Counted from the stretch's first letter, positions 34,231 through 43,399 are shown. The stretch is 58,386 nucleotides of DNA from Actinomycetes bacterium (GCA_021799445.1 JAJZAM010000004.1:1-58386), one strand, 5' to 3'. Numbers and translations are program-made. Notes: a model not told the origin generated them from the letters alone.

Positions 34231-35151
34231 ATGCAAGGCGAGTTCGATCTCATCGCAGCTCTCGCAGAGACCCTCGCGAAACCCGCCGACCCCGCCGAGG
34301 TGTGGATCGGCGACGACGCAGCGATCGTGAGGCCACCGGAGGGTTGGATGCTTCTCGCTGCTGACACCGTCGTCGCCGGCGTGCACGCCGATCTCGCTTA
34401 CACCTCCCTCGACGATCTCGGTTGGAAGGCGATGGCAGCGTCGGTGAGCGACATAGCGGCCATGGGCGGCGTTCCCGGGCATGCCCTTGTCGCCGTGACA
34501 GCTCCAGCCGGGTCCGACATCCAACTTTTGTACTCGGGTATCTCTGCGGCGGCCGAGACTATGGGCTGCCCTGTCGTGGGAGGGGACCTCACCAGCGGTC
34601 CCGAACTGACCGTGACGGTTGCCGTCACCGGAAGCTGCCCTGGTAGCCCCGTAAGGCGCAGCGGAGCCCGACCCGGGGACAGGATCTGGGTTACCGGGAC
34701 GCTGGGGGCGTCGGCGGCGGGCCTGAGACGCCTTAGAAGCGGAGAGGCCCGCTACGACGCGGTCCGCGAACCGCACAGCTCGGTTAGGGCTCACGCACGT
34801 CCCACGCCCCGCCTCAGGGAGGGTAGGGCGGCACGCCTCGCGGGGGCTACCGCCATGATCGACGTCTCCGACGGTTTGGTGGCCGACCTGGGGCACATCG
34901 CCGACGAGTCCAGGGTCGGCTTCAAGCTTGAGCACGTCCCCGTCCACCCGGAGGCGACCATCGCGGAAGCCGTCGGGGGAGGCGAGGATTTCGCTCTGGT
35001 GTTTTGCACCCCGCCGGACTCTGACCTAAAAGAGGCCTTCGCCGGCATCGCCCCGCCTATCATGATCGGAGAATGCGTCCCCGATCCCGGCCATCGAAGC
35101 TTGCACGGCGAAGCCGTCACCGTGCCAGGCGGATGGCAGCACAGTTTCTGA
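34231..35151 (+). CDS. thiL: Thiamine-monophosphate kinase
   Basis: A 306-residue PurM-like kinase. 'IGDDAAIV', 'LAADTVVAGVH', 'VGGDLTSG' and 'IDVSDGLVADL' are the Mg/ATP and TMP-binding motifs. It phosphorylates thiamine monophosphate to the active cofactor thiamine diphosphate. thiD follows 64 bp downstream, so the two probably form a thiamine unit, although thiE is not here. No TPP riboswitch is recognisable in the 79-bp leader. TACCGT (34216-34221) sits 9 nt before the ATG. Confidence 0.95.
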   Translation: MQGEFDLIAALAETLAKPADPAEVWIGDDAAIVRPPEGWMLLAADTVVAGVHADLAYTSLDDLGWKAMAASVSDIAAMGGVPGHALVAVTAPAGSDIQLLYSGISAAAETMGCPVVGGDLTSGPELTVTVAVTGSCPGSPVRRSGARPGDRIWVTGTLGASAAGLRRLRSGEARYDAVREPHSSVRAHARPTPRLREGRAARLAGATAMIDVSDGLVADLGHIADESRVGFKLEHVPVHPEATIAEAVGGGEDFALVFCTPPDSDLKEAFAGIAPPIMIGECVPDPGHRSLHGEAVTVPGGWQHSF

Positions 35152-35215
35152 GGGTCCCCGCTCCAGCCCGGCACGCCGGCCTTGCGAAAGGCTCCCTGCT
35201 CGAAGTGGGTAAAGC

Positions 35216-35971
35216 GTGATTCCCGGCTGGCCCGTCGCTTTGAGCGTCGCAGGGTCGGACTCTTGGGGCGGGGCGGGGATGGAAGCCGACCTGCGCACCT
35301 TCGCAGAGCTCGGGGTTTGGGGAGCTGCAGCAGTCACAGCTGTCACAGCCCAGAACCATAAAGGAGTTCTTGCGTCCACGGTGATGGCACCAGGGCTGGT
35401 CGTGGAGCAGATCGCAGCGGTGGCCGACGCACTTCAAGTCGGCGCGCTAAAGACGGGAATGCTCGGCGACGCAGCCGTGATCGAAGCGGTCGTCGCCGCC
35501 TACGGTGAGCTCCACCTGGGTCCTTTGGTGGTCGACCCGGTTCAGGCTGCATCGCACGGAGGAAACCTTCTCGACCCCGAAGCCCTCCCCTTCTTGGTCT
35601 CAAAGCTTCTTCCCGCTGCGGCGCTGATCACCCCCAACATCCCCGAGGCGGAGGCCATCATCGGCGTGGAGATAACCGGACGCCGCGAAATGGCCCTAGC
35701 GGCGAGGGAGCTTGCTGGCCTCGGGCCGGCGGCGGTGCTGGTAAAAGGCGGCCACCTAGCCGGGGACGCCTCACCGGACCTGCTTTGGGCCGGGGGCGAA
35801 GAGATCTGGTTCGAAGGACCGAAGCTCAAAGTGCGCCACAGCCACGGGACCGGCTGTACCTTGTCAGCGGCTATAACGGCGGGGCTGGCCAGGGGCGACG
35901 ACCTCGTCGAAGCGTGCAGATCGGCCAAGTCTTACGTGTCGAAGTGCCTCGGGGCGCTGGCTGTTAGCTGA
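35216..35971 (+). CDS. thiD: Hydroxymethylpyrimidine/phosphomethylpyrimidine kinase
   Basis: A 251-residue ribokinase-family enzyme. The N-terminus 'VAGSDSWGGAGMEADL' binds HMP, 'ALKTGMLGD' and 'VVDPV' follow, and the C-terminal anion-hole motif 'HGTGCTLSAAI' contains the expected Cys. It phosphorylates HMP twice to HMP-PP for thiamine synthesis. The start is GTG 35216, placed downstream of thiL. A small hairpin (35979-35993) follows the stop. Confidence 0.95.
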   Translation: MIPGWPVALSVAGSDSWGGAGMEADLRTFAELGVWGAAAVTAVTAQNHKGVLASTVMAPGLVVEQIAAVADALQVGALKTGMLGDAAVIEAVVAAYGELHLGPLVVDPVQAASHGGNLLDPEALPFLVSKLLPAAALITPNIPEAEAIIGVEITGRREMALAARELAGLGPAAVLVKGGHLAGDASPDLLWAGGEEIWFEGPKLKVRHSHGTGCTLSAAITAGLARGDDLVEACRSAKSYVSKCLGALAVS

Positions 35972-35978
35972 CCCGCCC

Positions 35979-35993
35979 AGCGTCAGGGACGCT
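35979..35993 (+). terminator. Weak hairpin after thiD
   Basis: AGCGTC-AGG-GACGCT forms a 6-bp stem 8 nt after the thiD stop, followed by CAAAATTT rather than a U-tract. It could end the thiL-thiD transcript. Confidence 0.25.
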
Positions 35994-36076
35994 CAAAATT
36001 TCCGGGTTTGACACTCAAAGGACCTAACAGTCCGCGCTTTCTCAAGGCGACACCCGCCAGCACCGAGTGAACATCC

Positions 36077-36871
36077 ATGCCGGTTTCACGCCTAAACACA
36101 TCAAGCGTCGACGTCAGAGCGGCGCACGAAGGGACCGCGCGGGAGCCGGCGAAGGCCGAGCTGCCCGCCATGCCTCCGGGACAGGGCATCGCAGACCTGC
36201 TGGTTTTGGGTGCTCTGGCCTGTCAGACGCCTGTCGCTGTCCTGTCGGTTCCCCAAGCCGGCGGCGGCTGGAGCACCCTGTCCCAGGGCTTCGAGTACCG
36301 TTGCGGCCTCAACGACGGCCACATCTTCGAGGCGATCGCAGCGGGCACGGGCCCCGTCGAGCTGACCGACCTGGTTACGATCGTGCCGCACAGCCCTCTC
36401 GTCCAAGCCCCGCACTCGATGCGCTGGGCGTACGGGGTAGCAGTTCGCGACGCCACGGGCTCGGTGGTAGCGGTAGTGGCGGTCATGGACCGCTGGCTTC
36501 GCCAGCTGACCAAGCGGGAGCAGCGAGCGATGGCAGCCCTCGCACGACAAGTGGTTGTCGCTGTCGGCCAGCTGCGCCGCAACGGGGAGTCTTCCGAGCA
36601 GGCCGTGCGAACTCCCAGCGAGCTGAGACCCCGGCCGCTGCAAACCCAGGGACGTCCAGGTGGCCGAGGACAGGGACTGTCGGGCGAAGCGCCTCAGCTG
36701 CTACGCAGTCACGAAGTAGCAGCCGTCTTCGACGTGACCGAAAGGACCGTTATCAACTGGGCTGCGGCTGGGAAGCTTCCAAGCCTAAGGACGATTGGGG
36801 GTCATCTCCGGTTCCGCCGTGACGACGTCATGAAACTGCTCTCGGGGGCTGACGACCACAGCGAAGAGTGA
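36077..36871 (+). CDS. GAF-like sensor fused to BldC/MerR-type DNA-binding domain
   Basis: A 264-residue protein. An N-terminal GAF-like domain (~35-165, 'GLNDGHIFEAIAAG', 'YGVAVRDATGSVVAVVAVMD') is joined by a Gly/Arg/Pro linker to a C-terminal winged helix of the BldC/excisionase type (~212-258, 'VAAVFDVTERTVINWAAAG', 'GGHLRFRRDDVMKLL'). BldC proteins are small actinobacterial developmental regulators. Here the DNA-binding unit is tethered to a potential small-molecule sensor. Target genes are unknown. It lies between thiD and rpmB, with rpmB convergent to it. Confidence 0.8.
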   Translation: MPVSRLNTSSVDVRAAHEGTAREPAKAELPAMPPGQGIADLLVLGALACQTPVAVLSVPQAGGGWSTLSQGFEYRCGLNDGHIFEAIAAGTGPVELTDLVTIVPHSPLVQAPHSMRWAYGVAVRDATGSVVAVVAVMDRWLRQLTKREQRAMAALARQVVVAVGQLRRNGESSEQAVRTPSELRPRPLQTQGRPGGRGQGLSGEAPQLLRSHEVAAVFDVTERTVINWAAAGKLPSLRTIGGHLRFRRDDVMKLLSGADDHSEE

Positions 36872-36897
36872 AAGCTTGGACCGAAGCGACCGCCGTA

Positions 36898-37092
36898 TCA
36901 GCGGACCGCTTTGGTCACCTTGCCGGCTCGGATGCACGAGGTGCAGACGTGCACCCGCTTGGCTGAGCCGCCAACGACAGCCCGGACACGCTGGATGTTG
37001 GGGTTCCAGCGACGCTTCGTGCGCCTGTGCGAATGGCTGACGCTCATCCCAAAAGACGGCTTCTTGCCGCACACCTCACATACTGACGCCAT
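36898..37092 (-). CDS. rpmB: 50S ribosomal protein L28
   Basis: A 64-residue L28 with '[20 protein letters not shown]' and '[10 protein letters not shown]', and a second pair of cysteines in '[10 protein letters not shown]'. The two CxxC pairs mark the zinc-containing (C+) paralogue form. It is on - with its promoter facing away from fakA, the usual divergent order in actinobacteria. Confidence 0.97.
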   Translation of the reverse strand: MASVCEVCGKKPSFGMSVSHSHRRTKRRWNPNIQRVRAVVGGSAKRVHVCTSCIRAGKVTKAVR

Positions 37093-37142
37093 CTTCTACA
37101 CACCTCGTCGATCGACCGGTACGACGCTCGACAGGCGGGAAC

Positions 37143-37171
37143 CTGACCACGTCAGTTCTTAACATTAGCAT
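37143..37171 (+). promoter_or_regulatory. Putative leaderless promoter of fakA
   Basis: CTGACC (37143-37148), a 17-nt spacer and TAGCAT (37166-37171) lie upstream of fakA. Only 7 nt separate the -10 from ATG 37179, and no ribosome site is present. Confidence 0.45.
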
Positions 37172-37178
37172 CCCGGGC

Positions 37179-38846
37179 ATGCAGATCGCAGATCGTCTCG
37201 ACGGGCCGGCTCTAGCGGCAGCAGCGGAAGCATTCCGCGACGCTTTGCGCTCCCACCGTGACTACATCGACCGCCTCAACGTGTACCCGGTTCCCGACGG
37301 TGACACCGGAACCAACATGGCTTTGACGGCAGAGTCGGTCGTCGCCGAGATCGAACGTCAGGGGAGCACCGATCTCGGGGCTGTCGCGCAAGCGATGAGC
37401 TACGGGTCCCTGATGGGCGCTCGGGGTAACTCGGGTGTGATCCTCTCTCAGATCCTAAGAGGCCTGTCCGAGACGTTCAGAGGGCTCGACCACGTCGACG
37501 CCGAGACCGTAGCCGAAGGGCTCCGCCACGCAGGTCAACGCGCCTACGACGCGGTGCAGAACCCGGTGGAGGGCACCATCCTCACCGTGGCGCGGGCTGC
37601 TGGCGACGGGGCCAGCTGCGTAGACCCCCGGGAGGGCCTCGTCGCTGTTCTCGAAGCGGCCAGCAGCGCCGCCAGGACGGCTCTCGAACGGACCCCCGAT
37701 CAGCTTCCGGTGCTCAAAGCTGCGGGGGTGGTCGACTCGGGAGGGAGCGGCTTCGTTTTGCTGCTCGACGCGTTGTTGCACGCAGCGGACGGCCGTCCGA
37801 TGCCGGTCCCGCCGGGCTCGCCGCCGCGGCAGGCTCCCAGGCTGGACGCCCGAGCCGGGTCGCCCGTCGCCGCACCGGGGAGCGGTTCTGACGTCGTCGA
37901 CTTGCGCTACGAGGTCATGTACCTGCTGGAAGCCCCCGACGACCTGGTACCCGCTTTCCGGGAGGTGTGGGCGGGAATCGGCGATTCCATCGTCGTCGTG
38001 GGTGGCGACGGCTTGTGGAACTGCCACATACACACCGACGACGTCGGGGCGGCTATTGAAGCGGCGTTGGAGGCCGGCCGCCCGCGCAAGATCAGGGTGA
38101 CGGACCTGCGCGAGGAGGTCGAGGAGGAAAAGTGGGTACGCGCCGCTGAGGGCACCGAAGCCGCCGGCGACGGGCCGGAGGACCCGGTGGTCACTTCTGT
38201 CGTCGCAGTGTGCAACGGGGACGGGGTGCGGCGCATCTTCCGCTCGCTAGGTGTGCACCACGTCGTCGGCGGAGGCCAGTCCATGAACCCGTCCACCGCT
38301 GAGATCCTCGAAGCGATAGAAGCGACCAACAGCGACCAGGTCGTGGTGCTGCCCAACAACAAGAATATCGTTCCTGTGGCTCGCCAGGCTGCGCGTGAAG
38401 CCTCCAAACCGGTCGTAGTCGTGGAGACCAAGGGGATCCAGGAGGGTTTCGCAGCGCTGCTCGAGTACGACCCGCAGGGCGATGCCGAAGCGAACGGTGA
38501 GCTGATGGCCCGCTCAGCCGCCCGGGTCGTGGCCGGCGAAGTCACCCGCGCCGTGCGTCCGAGCGTGAGCGACGCAGGACCCATTCGCGAAGGGGACTTC
38601 CTCGGCATATCGCGCGAGAGGATCGAGGTGGTAGCCCCCGACGTGGTCGCAGCGGCCACCGGCCTTCTGGGCCGTCTCGTCGACCCGCAACGCCACGAGA
38701 TCGTCACCGTCATAGCCGGCGAGGGTTCCACCGTGGCTGCTACCAGACGGATCTCCCAGTGGCTGGCGGAGTCCCTGCCCGGGGTGGAAACCGAGGTACA
38801 CCAGGGCGGCCAGCCGTTGTACCCGTACCTTTTCAGCGTCGAGTAA
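37179..38846 (+). CDS. fakA: DAK2-domain fatty acid kinase (FakA-like)
   Basis: A 555-residue protein. The N-terminal DAK2 kinase domain has 'YPVPDGDTGTNM', where the Asp cluster holds Mg-ATP, and 'GARGNSGVILSQILRG'. The middle and C-terminal FakA-type domains follow ('VVVVGGDGLWNCHIHTDD', 'VVLPNNKNIVPVARQA'). FakA phosphorylates fatty acids bound to FakB, feeding acyl-phosphate to the PlsX/PlsY pathway; plsX lies 4.7 kb downstream in the same cluster. No fakB is in the window. It precedes recG by 13 nt, an arrangement widely conserved in Gram-positives. Confidence 0.9.
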   Translation: MQIADRLDGPALAAAAEAFRDALRSHRDYIDRLNVYPVPDGDTGTNMALTAESVVAEIERQGSTDLGAVAQAMSYGSLMGARGNSGVILSQILRGLSETFRGLDHVDAETVAEGLRHAGQRAYDAVQNPVEGTILTVARAAGDGASCVDPREGLVAVLEAASSAARTALERTPDQLPVLKAAGVVDSGGSGFVLLLDALLHAADGRPMPVPPGSPPRQAPRLDARAGSPVAAPGSGSDVVDLRYEVMYLLEAPDDLVPAFREVWAGIGDSIVVVGGDGLWNCHIHTDDVGAAIEAALEAGRPRKIRVTDLREEVEEEKWVRAAEGTEAAGDGPEDPVVTSVVAVCNGDGVRRIFRSLGVHHVVGGGQSMNPSTAEILEAIEATNSDQVVVLPNNKNIVPVARQAAREASKPVVVVETKGIQEGFAALLEYDPQGDAEANGELMARSAARVVAGEVTRAVRPSVSDAGPIREGDFLGISRERIEVVAPDVVAAATGLLGRLVDPQRHEIVTVIAGEGSTVAATRRISQWLAESLPGVETEVHQGGQPLYPYLFSVE

Positions 38847-38859
38847 GGCGGCTTAAGCC

Positions 38860-40995
38860 TTGGGAGCCGGAGACCCGAAAACCCTGACCGACTTGGCGGG
38901 AATCGGAGTCGGACGCCTGGCCGGGGTCGGCACAAAGAATCTTGCAGCTCTAAGCGAAGTCGGCGTGAACAGCCTCTTAGACCTGGTCACTTTCTACCCG
39001 CGACGTTACCTGGACAGGACCAACCATCGGGCTATCGCCGAACTGGCCGAATCCGAGCAGGCGATGGTACTGGCGACCGTCCGCAAGGTGGCGACGCGCC
39101 GCACCCGCAGCGGACGGTCCCTCGTCGAAGTGGACCTGCACGACGGTTCAAGCTACCTGAGGGTGTCGTTTTTCAACCAGGCTTGGAGGGCGAGGCAACT
39201 CCAAGAGGGTGCGCAAGCCGTGGTTTTCGGCAAGGTGGAGCGCCACATGGGGAGGCGTCAGATGACCAACCCCGTCGTGGACCTTGTCGGTGACCGCACC
39301 GGCCGGATCGTCGCGGTGTACCCGCAGTCGGACAAGGCTGGGATCTCGTCGTGGCAGGTGGGAACCTGGGTCTCTGAAGCTCTGCGGAGGGTCACCGAGT
39401 TCTCCGACCCTCTTCCCGGTCGGATCCGGGAGTCCTACGGCCTGGCGGGTCGTGACTGGGCTTTTCGACAGATCCACAACCCGTCGTCGCTGGGCGCGGC
39501 GAACAAGGCTAGGACCAGACTGGCTTTCGACGAGCTAGTGCGACTTCAAGTCGTCTTGGTGATGAGAAAGCGCGCCTTGGAGCGCAGCTCGAAAGGCATC
39601 CGACACAACGTCGAGGGCCGCCTTTTGGAGCGCCTTCGGGGTCGGCTGCCTTTCACCCTCACGGCAGCCCAAGAATCCGCGTTGGAGGACATCACCGCAG
39701 ACATGGCAGGCGCCTACCCGATGCACCGCCTTCTGCAAGGTGACGTTGGATCGGGTAAGACGCTCGTGGCGCTGGGAGCGCTGCTCACGGCTATCGAAGG
39801 TGGGCACCAGGGTGCTGTCATGGTGCCCACCGAAGTGCTCGCCGAGCAGCATCACGCCGCGATCTCAGGTCTTCTGCGCGACTTCACGCTGCCGAGCTCG
39901 GGGACTCTAACCGGCGAGCGTCCCGTCTCGGTCGAGTTGATCTCAAACAGGGTGGGAGCTGCGCAGCGAAGGCGGATTCTCTCCGGCCTCGCCGACGGCA
40001 CCGTCGACGTCCTGGTCGGCACCCATGCCCTTCTGGGTGAGACGGTCGACTTCAACTCGTTGGGCTGCGTGGTCATCGACGAGCAGCACCGCTTCGGCGT
40101 GGAGCAGCGAGCAACCCTTCGAGGCAAAGGTCCCGGCGATGCCATACCCGACGTTTTGGTCATGACCGCCACACCGATACCGAGAACGGCTGCGATGACC
40201 GTCTACGGGGACCTGGACACGACCATTCTCGACGAGCTGCCGCCCGGGCGAAGGCCGATAACCACAGTGTGGGCGCGCGACACTAGCGCCGAGAGCGAGG
40301 TTTGGGAGAAGGTTCGTGCGGAGGCGGCCCTCGGGAGGCAGTCCTACGTGGTGTGCCCCCTAGTGGAAGAGTCGGAGAAGGTGGCGTCCAAGTCGGCCGC
40401 AGCCGAGTGGGAGCGTCTCTCAGCGGGTGAGCTGAGAGGGCTGCGAGTCGGTCTCCTCCACGGTCAGATGCCCGTCACGGAGAAGCAGTCTGTGATGGAC
40501 GAGTTCCGCAGCGGCGAGCTGGACGTTCTGGTGTCCACGACGGTCATCGAGGTGGGCGTGGACGTCCCTAACGCTACTGTCATGGTGATCGAAGACGCCG
40601 GTCGGTTCGGTGTCGCCCAGCTGCACCAGCTGCGCGGTCGAGTCGGCCGGGGTGAGCACGACTCGTGGTGCTTCCTTTTAGGGACCGCTCAAGCCGACGA
40701 GACTGAGCAGCGCCTCCAGGCCCTCGTAGCGTCCAACGACGGGTTCGAGCTCGCCGAGGTCGACTTGGACCTGAGAGGCGAAGGGACGATCCTAGGCTCC
40801 CGCCAGAAGGGATCCAACGACCTCAAGCTGGCGTCTCTACGCCGTGACAGGGAGCTCGTCGCTCAAGCTCGGGAAGTGGCTTTCAGCCTCGTCGACGCTG
40901 ACGGCCCTACGCCGCTGTCCGCGCACGGTGAGCTAGCCGCTGAGATAGGACTGCTCCTAGGCGAGGAGGACCGCGAGTTCCTGTTCAAAAGCTGA
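38860..40995 (+). CDS. recG: ATP-dependent DNA helicase RecG
   Basis: A 711-residue helicase. The N-terminal wedge/OB domain ('FYPRRYLDRTN', 'DLHDGSSYLRVSFFNQ') is followed by helicase domain 1 with P-loop 'GDVGSGKT' and DEQH box 'VIDEQHRFGVEQR', and helicase domain 2 with 'TTVIEVGVDVPNATVMVIE' and 'QLRGRVGRGEHDS'. RecG reverses stalled forks and processes Holliday junctions. The start codon is a TTG at 38860, 13 nt after fakA; no better candidate keeps the N-terminal helices. Confidence 0.97.
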   Translation: MGAGDPKTLTDLAGIGVGRLAGVGTKNLAALSEVGVNSLLDLVTFYPRRYLDRTNHRAIAELAESEQAMVLATVRKVATRRTRSGRSLVEVDLHDGSSYLRVSFFNQAWRARQLQEGAQAVVFGKVERHMGRRQMTNPVVDLVGDRTGRIVAVYPQSDKAGISSWQVGTWVSEALRRVTEFSDPLPGRIRESYGLAGRDWAFRQIHNPSSLGAANKARTRLAFDELVRLQVVLVMRKRALERSSKGIRHNVEGRLLERLRGRLPFTLTAAQESALEDITADMAGAYPMHRLLQGDVGSGKTLVALGALLTAIEGGHQGAVMVPTEVLAEQHHAAISGLLRDFTLPSSGTLTGERPVSVELISNRVGAAQRRRILSGLADGTVDVLVGTHALLGETVDFNSLGCVVIDEQHRFGVEQRATLRGKGPGDAIPDVLVMTATPIPRTAAMTVYGDLDTTILDELPPGRRPITTVWARDTSAESEVWEKVRAEAALGRQSYVVCPLVEESEKVASKSAAAEWERLSAGELRGLRVGLLHGQMPVTEKQSVMDEFRSGELDVLVSTTVIEVGVDVPNATVMVIEDAGRFGVAQLHQLRGRVGRGEHDSWCFLLGTAQADETEQRLQALVASNDGFELAEVDLDLRGEGTILGSRQKGSNDLKLASLRRDRELVAQAREVAFSLVDADGPTPLSAHGELAAEIGLLLGEEDREFLFKS

Positions 40996-41025
40996 CTTCG
41001 ACCCACACCGGCTACGGTCTAACAC

Positions 41026-41679
41026 GTGAGGGTGGTCGGTGGAAGCGCAAGAGGTCGGCACCTCAAGGCGCCCGCGGGCTCTGGCACCCGCCCAACGTCG
41101 GATCGGGTCAGGGAAGCCGTGTTCTCCATGCTGCGGAGTCTCGGAGGGGTCGAGGACGCAACCGTCCTGGATCTGTTCGCCGGCAGCGGCGCTCTCGGAC
41201 TCGAAGCGCTCTCGCAGGGGGCCAAAAGAGCGGTTTTCGTCGAGTCGGCCGCAGCTGCGGTTGAGGCGATACGAGCGAACCTGGCGGTGCTCGGCCCGGC
41301 CCAGGCGCAAGCCGAGGTAGTCCGCGGGGACGCCGTCGACTTCGTAGCCCGCTGCGGCCGCTTCGATGTCGTCTTCGCCGACCCGCCCTACGCTTTCGCT
41401 CGCTGGGAGGAGCTGCTCGCCAGCCTGGCAGCCAAAGCACGGCTGGCCGTGCTGGAGACCTCCGACCGGACGCGAAGAGGCCCGACGGTTTCGCCTTCGG
41501 GCATGGCAGGCCCTGACAGCAACCGCAGCCGCTCCGGGCTTGGGGACTTGGTGGCGCAACTCCCCACCAGCTCCCGGCCCATGTGGGAGACTGTGAAGGA
41601 CAGAAGGTACGGGGGTACCGTTGTGTTCGTACTTCGTTCCCTAGTCACGGTCGGCTCCGCCCAGGAAGGTAACCTTTGA
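41026..41679 (+). CDS. rsmD: 16S rRNA (guanine-966-N2)-methyltransferase
   Basis: A 217-residue Rossmann methyltransferase. 'MRVVGGSARGRHL' is the characteristic N-terminus, 'LDLFAGSGALGLEALSQGA' binds SAM and 'FADPPYAF' contains the DPPY catalytic motif. The C-terminus carries an unusual ~30-residue Arg/Ser/Pro insertion ('TRRGPTVSPSGMAGPDS') before the last strand. TACGGT (41013-41018) ends 7 nt before the GTG start. Its stop overlaps the coaD start in TTGA. Confidence 0.93.
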   Translation: MRVVGGSARGRHLKAPAGSGTRPTSDRVREAVFSMLRSLGGVEDATVLDLFAGSGALGLEALSQGAKRAVFVESAAAAVEAIRANLAVLGPAQAQAEVVRGDAVDFVARCGRFDVVFADPPYAFARWEELLASLAAKARLAVLETSDRTRRGPTVSPSGMAGPDSNRSRSGLGDLVAQLPTSSRPMWETVKDRRYGGTVVFVLRSLVTVGSAQEGNL

Positions 41680-42191
41680 GAACTGCGCTGTTCCCCGGGT
41701 CGTTCGACCCTTTCCACAACGGCCACCTGGAGGTGGTCGAAGCGGCAGCGAAGCTCTTCGACCGGATAGTCGTAGCTCCGATGCGTAACACCCAGAAGGG
41801 CTCCCCGCTATTCGACGTGGACGAGCGCATGGCGATGATCGCGGAGTCGGTGGCGCACCTGTCTAACGTGGAGATCGCTTCTTTCTCCAGCCTCGTCGTC
41901 GACCTCGCACGCCAAGTCGGCGCGGACGTCATCGTAAAAGGCCTGAGAGTCGCTTCGGATGCCGAGGCGGAGCTACAGCAGGCGCAGATGAACAAGAAAG
42001 TCTCCGGGATCGAAACCTTGTTCATCCCTTGCTCGTCGGTCTACTCGTTCATAGCCTCCAAGTACGTTCGGGATTTCGCCCACTACGGTGGCGCGAGTCG
42101 TATAGGAAGCACCGTTCCGGCTCCGGTTCTCGCGCGTCTCGTTGCGAAGTTCCCGTCCCAAGCTCCCGACCCGAGCGTGGAGAGCCCTTGA
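41676..42191 (+). CDS. coaD: Pantetheine-phosphate adenylyltransferase
   Basis: A 171-residue nucleotidyltransferase. 'PGSFDPFHNGHLEV' contains the HxGH ATP-binding motif, 'IVKGLRVASD' the substrate loop, and 'YSFIASKYVRDFA' the C-terminal ISSxxVRE-like motif. It makes dephospho-CoA, the fourth step of CoA synthesis. The start is TTG 41676, overlapping rsmD's TGA; the rsmD-coaD order is conserved in many bacteria. Confidence 0.96.
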   Translation: MRTALFPGSFDPFHNGHLEVVEAAAKLFDRIVVAPMRNTQKGSPLFDVDERMAMIAESVAHLSNVEIASFSSLVVDLARQVGADVIVKGLRVASDAEAELQQAQMNKKVSGIETLFIPCSSVYSFIASKYVRDFAHYGGASRIGSTVPAPVLARLVAKFPSQAPDPSVESP

Positions 42192-42231
42192 GGGCGAAGC
42201 ACCGCACCTTGCAGTTCCAAGAGAGGCCCAC

Positions 42232-42801
42232 ATGACTTTCGACGACGAACCACCGCAGCCTTCCACCGACGCCGAGTCGCTTATACGTCAGGTGATCGAG
42301 ATCATCGAAGGGACCCGCGCTCTTCCCCTGTCTTCCTCCGTGAAGCTCGACAATAAAGACGAGGTCCTCGCCCTGCTCGACGACGCCTGCCAGCAGCTCC
42401 CCGAGGAGCTCAGACAAGCCCGCTGGTTGCTGCGAGAGCGGGACGACTTCTTGGCCAAGATGGCCCGGGAAGGGGAGGAGATCATCGCCGCAGCGAGCGC
42501 TAGAGCAGAGCGCATGGTGCAAAGGACCGAGATCGTCCGCGAGGCGAAACTAACGGCGCGCCGCGTTGTAGAGGAGGCCAGGGACCAGGCGCGCCGTCTT
42601 CGCATGGAAGCGGAGGACTACTGCGACCAGAAGCTGGCCGCTTTCGAAGTGGTCCTCGACCGGACGATAAAGACGGTGTCTGCGGGGAGGGAGAAACTCG
42701 CCTACACGCCTCCCCGTCCCGACGACGGTGAACTTCCCTACGGCGACACATCCGACGATGGTGGGGTCGAAGAAGACTTCTTCGACCAGGATTTCGTCTG
42801 A
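42232..42801 (+). CDS. SepIVA-like coiled-coil (DivIVA-type) cell-envelope protein
   Basis: A 189-residue protein with a short acidic N-terminus, then a long heptad-rich helix ('LRERDDFLAKMAREGEEIIA', 'EIVREAKLTARRVVEEARDQ') and an acidic tail. The position between coaD and the yceD-rpmF-plsX-acpP-rnc block matches mycobacterial Rv2927c, which I recall as SepIVA, a DivIVA-domain septation factor. Assignment rests on order and coiled-coil character. The start ATG 42232 has GAGAGG upstream; the frame is open earlier, but that part overlaps coaD. Confidence 0.7.
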   Translation: MTFDDEPPQPSTDAESLIRQVIEIIEGTRALPLSSSVKLDNKDEVLALLDDACQQLPEELRQARWLLRERDDFLAKMAREGEEIIAAASARAERMVQRTEIVREAKLTARRVVEEARDQARRLRMEAEDYCDQKLAAFEVVLDRTIKTVSAGREKLAYTPPRPDDGELPYGDTSDDGGVEEDFFDQDFV

Positions 42802-43284
42802 GTGGCGAAAGATCCGTGGCTGGTGCCCGTAGCCACGCTTCGCAGGAGCCCTGGCGCCTCAAGACGCGAGCTGCGTGTCGGGCCGGTAGGGCACCTCGAA
42901 GTCGCAGGTACAGTCGTCGGGCAGGACAGCGAAGCCAAAGCCGACGTCGTGTTGTGCTCCCTCAACGGCGGGGTTGAGGTCTCCGGGACGGTGACCGCAA
43001 CCTGGGAGGGCTACTGCCGGCGGTGTCTGGTCGAAGTGGCCGGGCAGGTGGACACAGAAGTAAGGGAACTGTACCGCCAGCGCCGAAGGCGCGAGGCTCC
43101 CGACGAGGACGAAGAGACCTACCCGCTTGACTCCGAGATGCTCGACTTGAGACCTCTCGTGCGTGACGCGCTCCTGCTCGAGCTGCCGCTCGCGCCTGTG
43201 TGTCGAGACGACTGTGCGGGCCTGTGCGTGACCTGCGGAGCCAACCTCAACGACGGGCCGTGCGCATGCGGACCCCCGGCGTGA
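42802..43284 (+). CDS. yceD: YceD/DUF177 family protein
   Basis: A 160-residue protein with the DUF177 core ('VSGTVTATWEGYCRRCLVEV', 'YPLDSEMLDLRPLVRDALLL', 'LPLAPVCRDDCAGLC') and a terminal Cys cluster 'CVTCGANLNDGPCACG'. YceD homologues are encoded upstream of rpmF across bacteria and are linked to 23S rRNA or L32 accumulation. The GTG start follows the previous stop with no gap. Confidence 0.93.
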   Translation: MAKDPWLVPVATLRRSPGASRRELRVGPVGHLEVAGTVVGQDSEAKADVVLCSLNGGVEVSGTVTATWEGYCRRCLVEVAGQVDTEVRELYRQRRRREAPDEDEETYPLDSEMLDLRPLVRDALLLELPLAPVCRDDCAGLCVTCGANLNDGPCACGPPA

Positions 43285-43313
43285 CGGCAGGGTTGGTTTA
43301 TACGGCAGGGTTG
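43284..43313 (+). repeat. Direct repeat ACGGCAGGGTTG upstream of rpmF
   Basis: Two exact 12-bp copies at 43284-43295 and 43302-43313, 18 bp apart, lie in the 115-bp yceD-rpmF gap, upstream of a possible -10 (TAGATT, 43340-43345). The function is unknown. Confidence 0.5.
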
Positions 43314-43399
43314 ATCTCTACAGCACCCGCACGCCCGGCTAGATTATATCGTCCGTCCCCTTGCCGGCCTCAGTCGGCTTATCCCACAAGGATCCAAGC

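Noticed and set aside
43311-43345. rpmF promoter TTGATC...TAGATT
   Set aside because: The spacing is 23 nt, too long for a sigma-70-type promoter; the TAGATT may still be a -10 with another -35.
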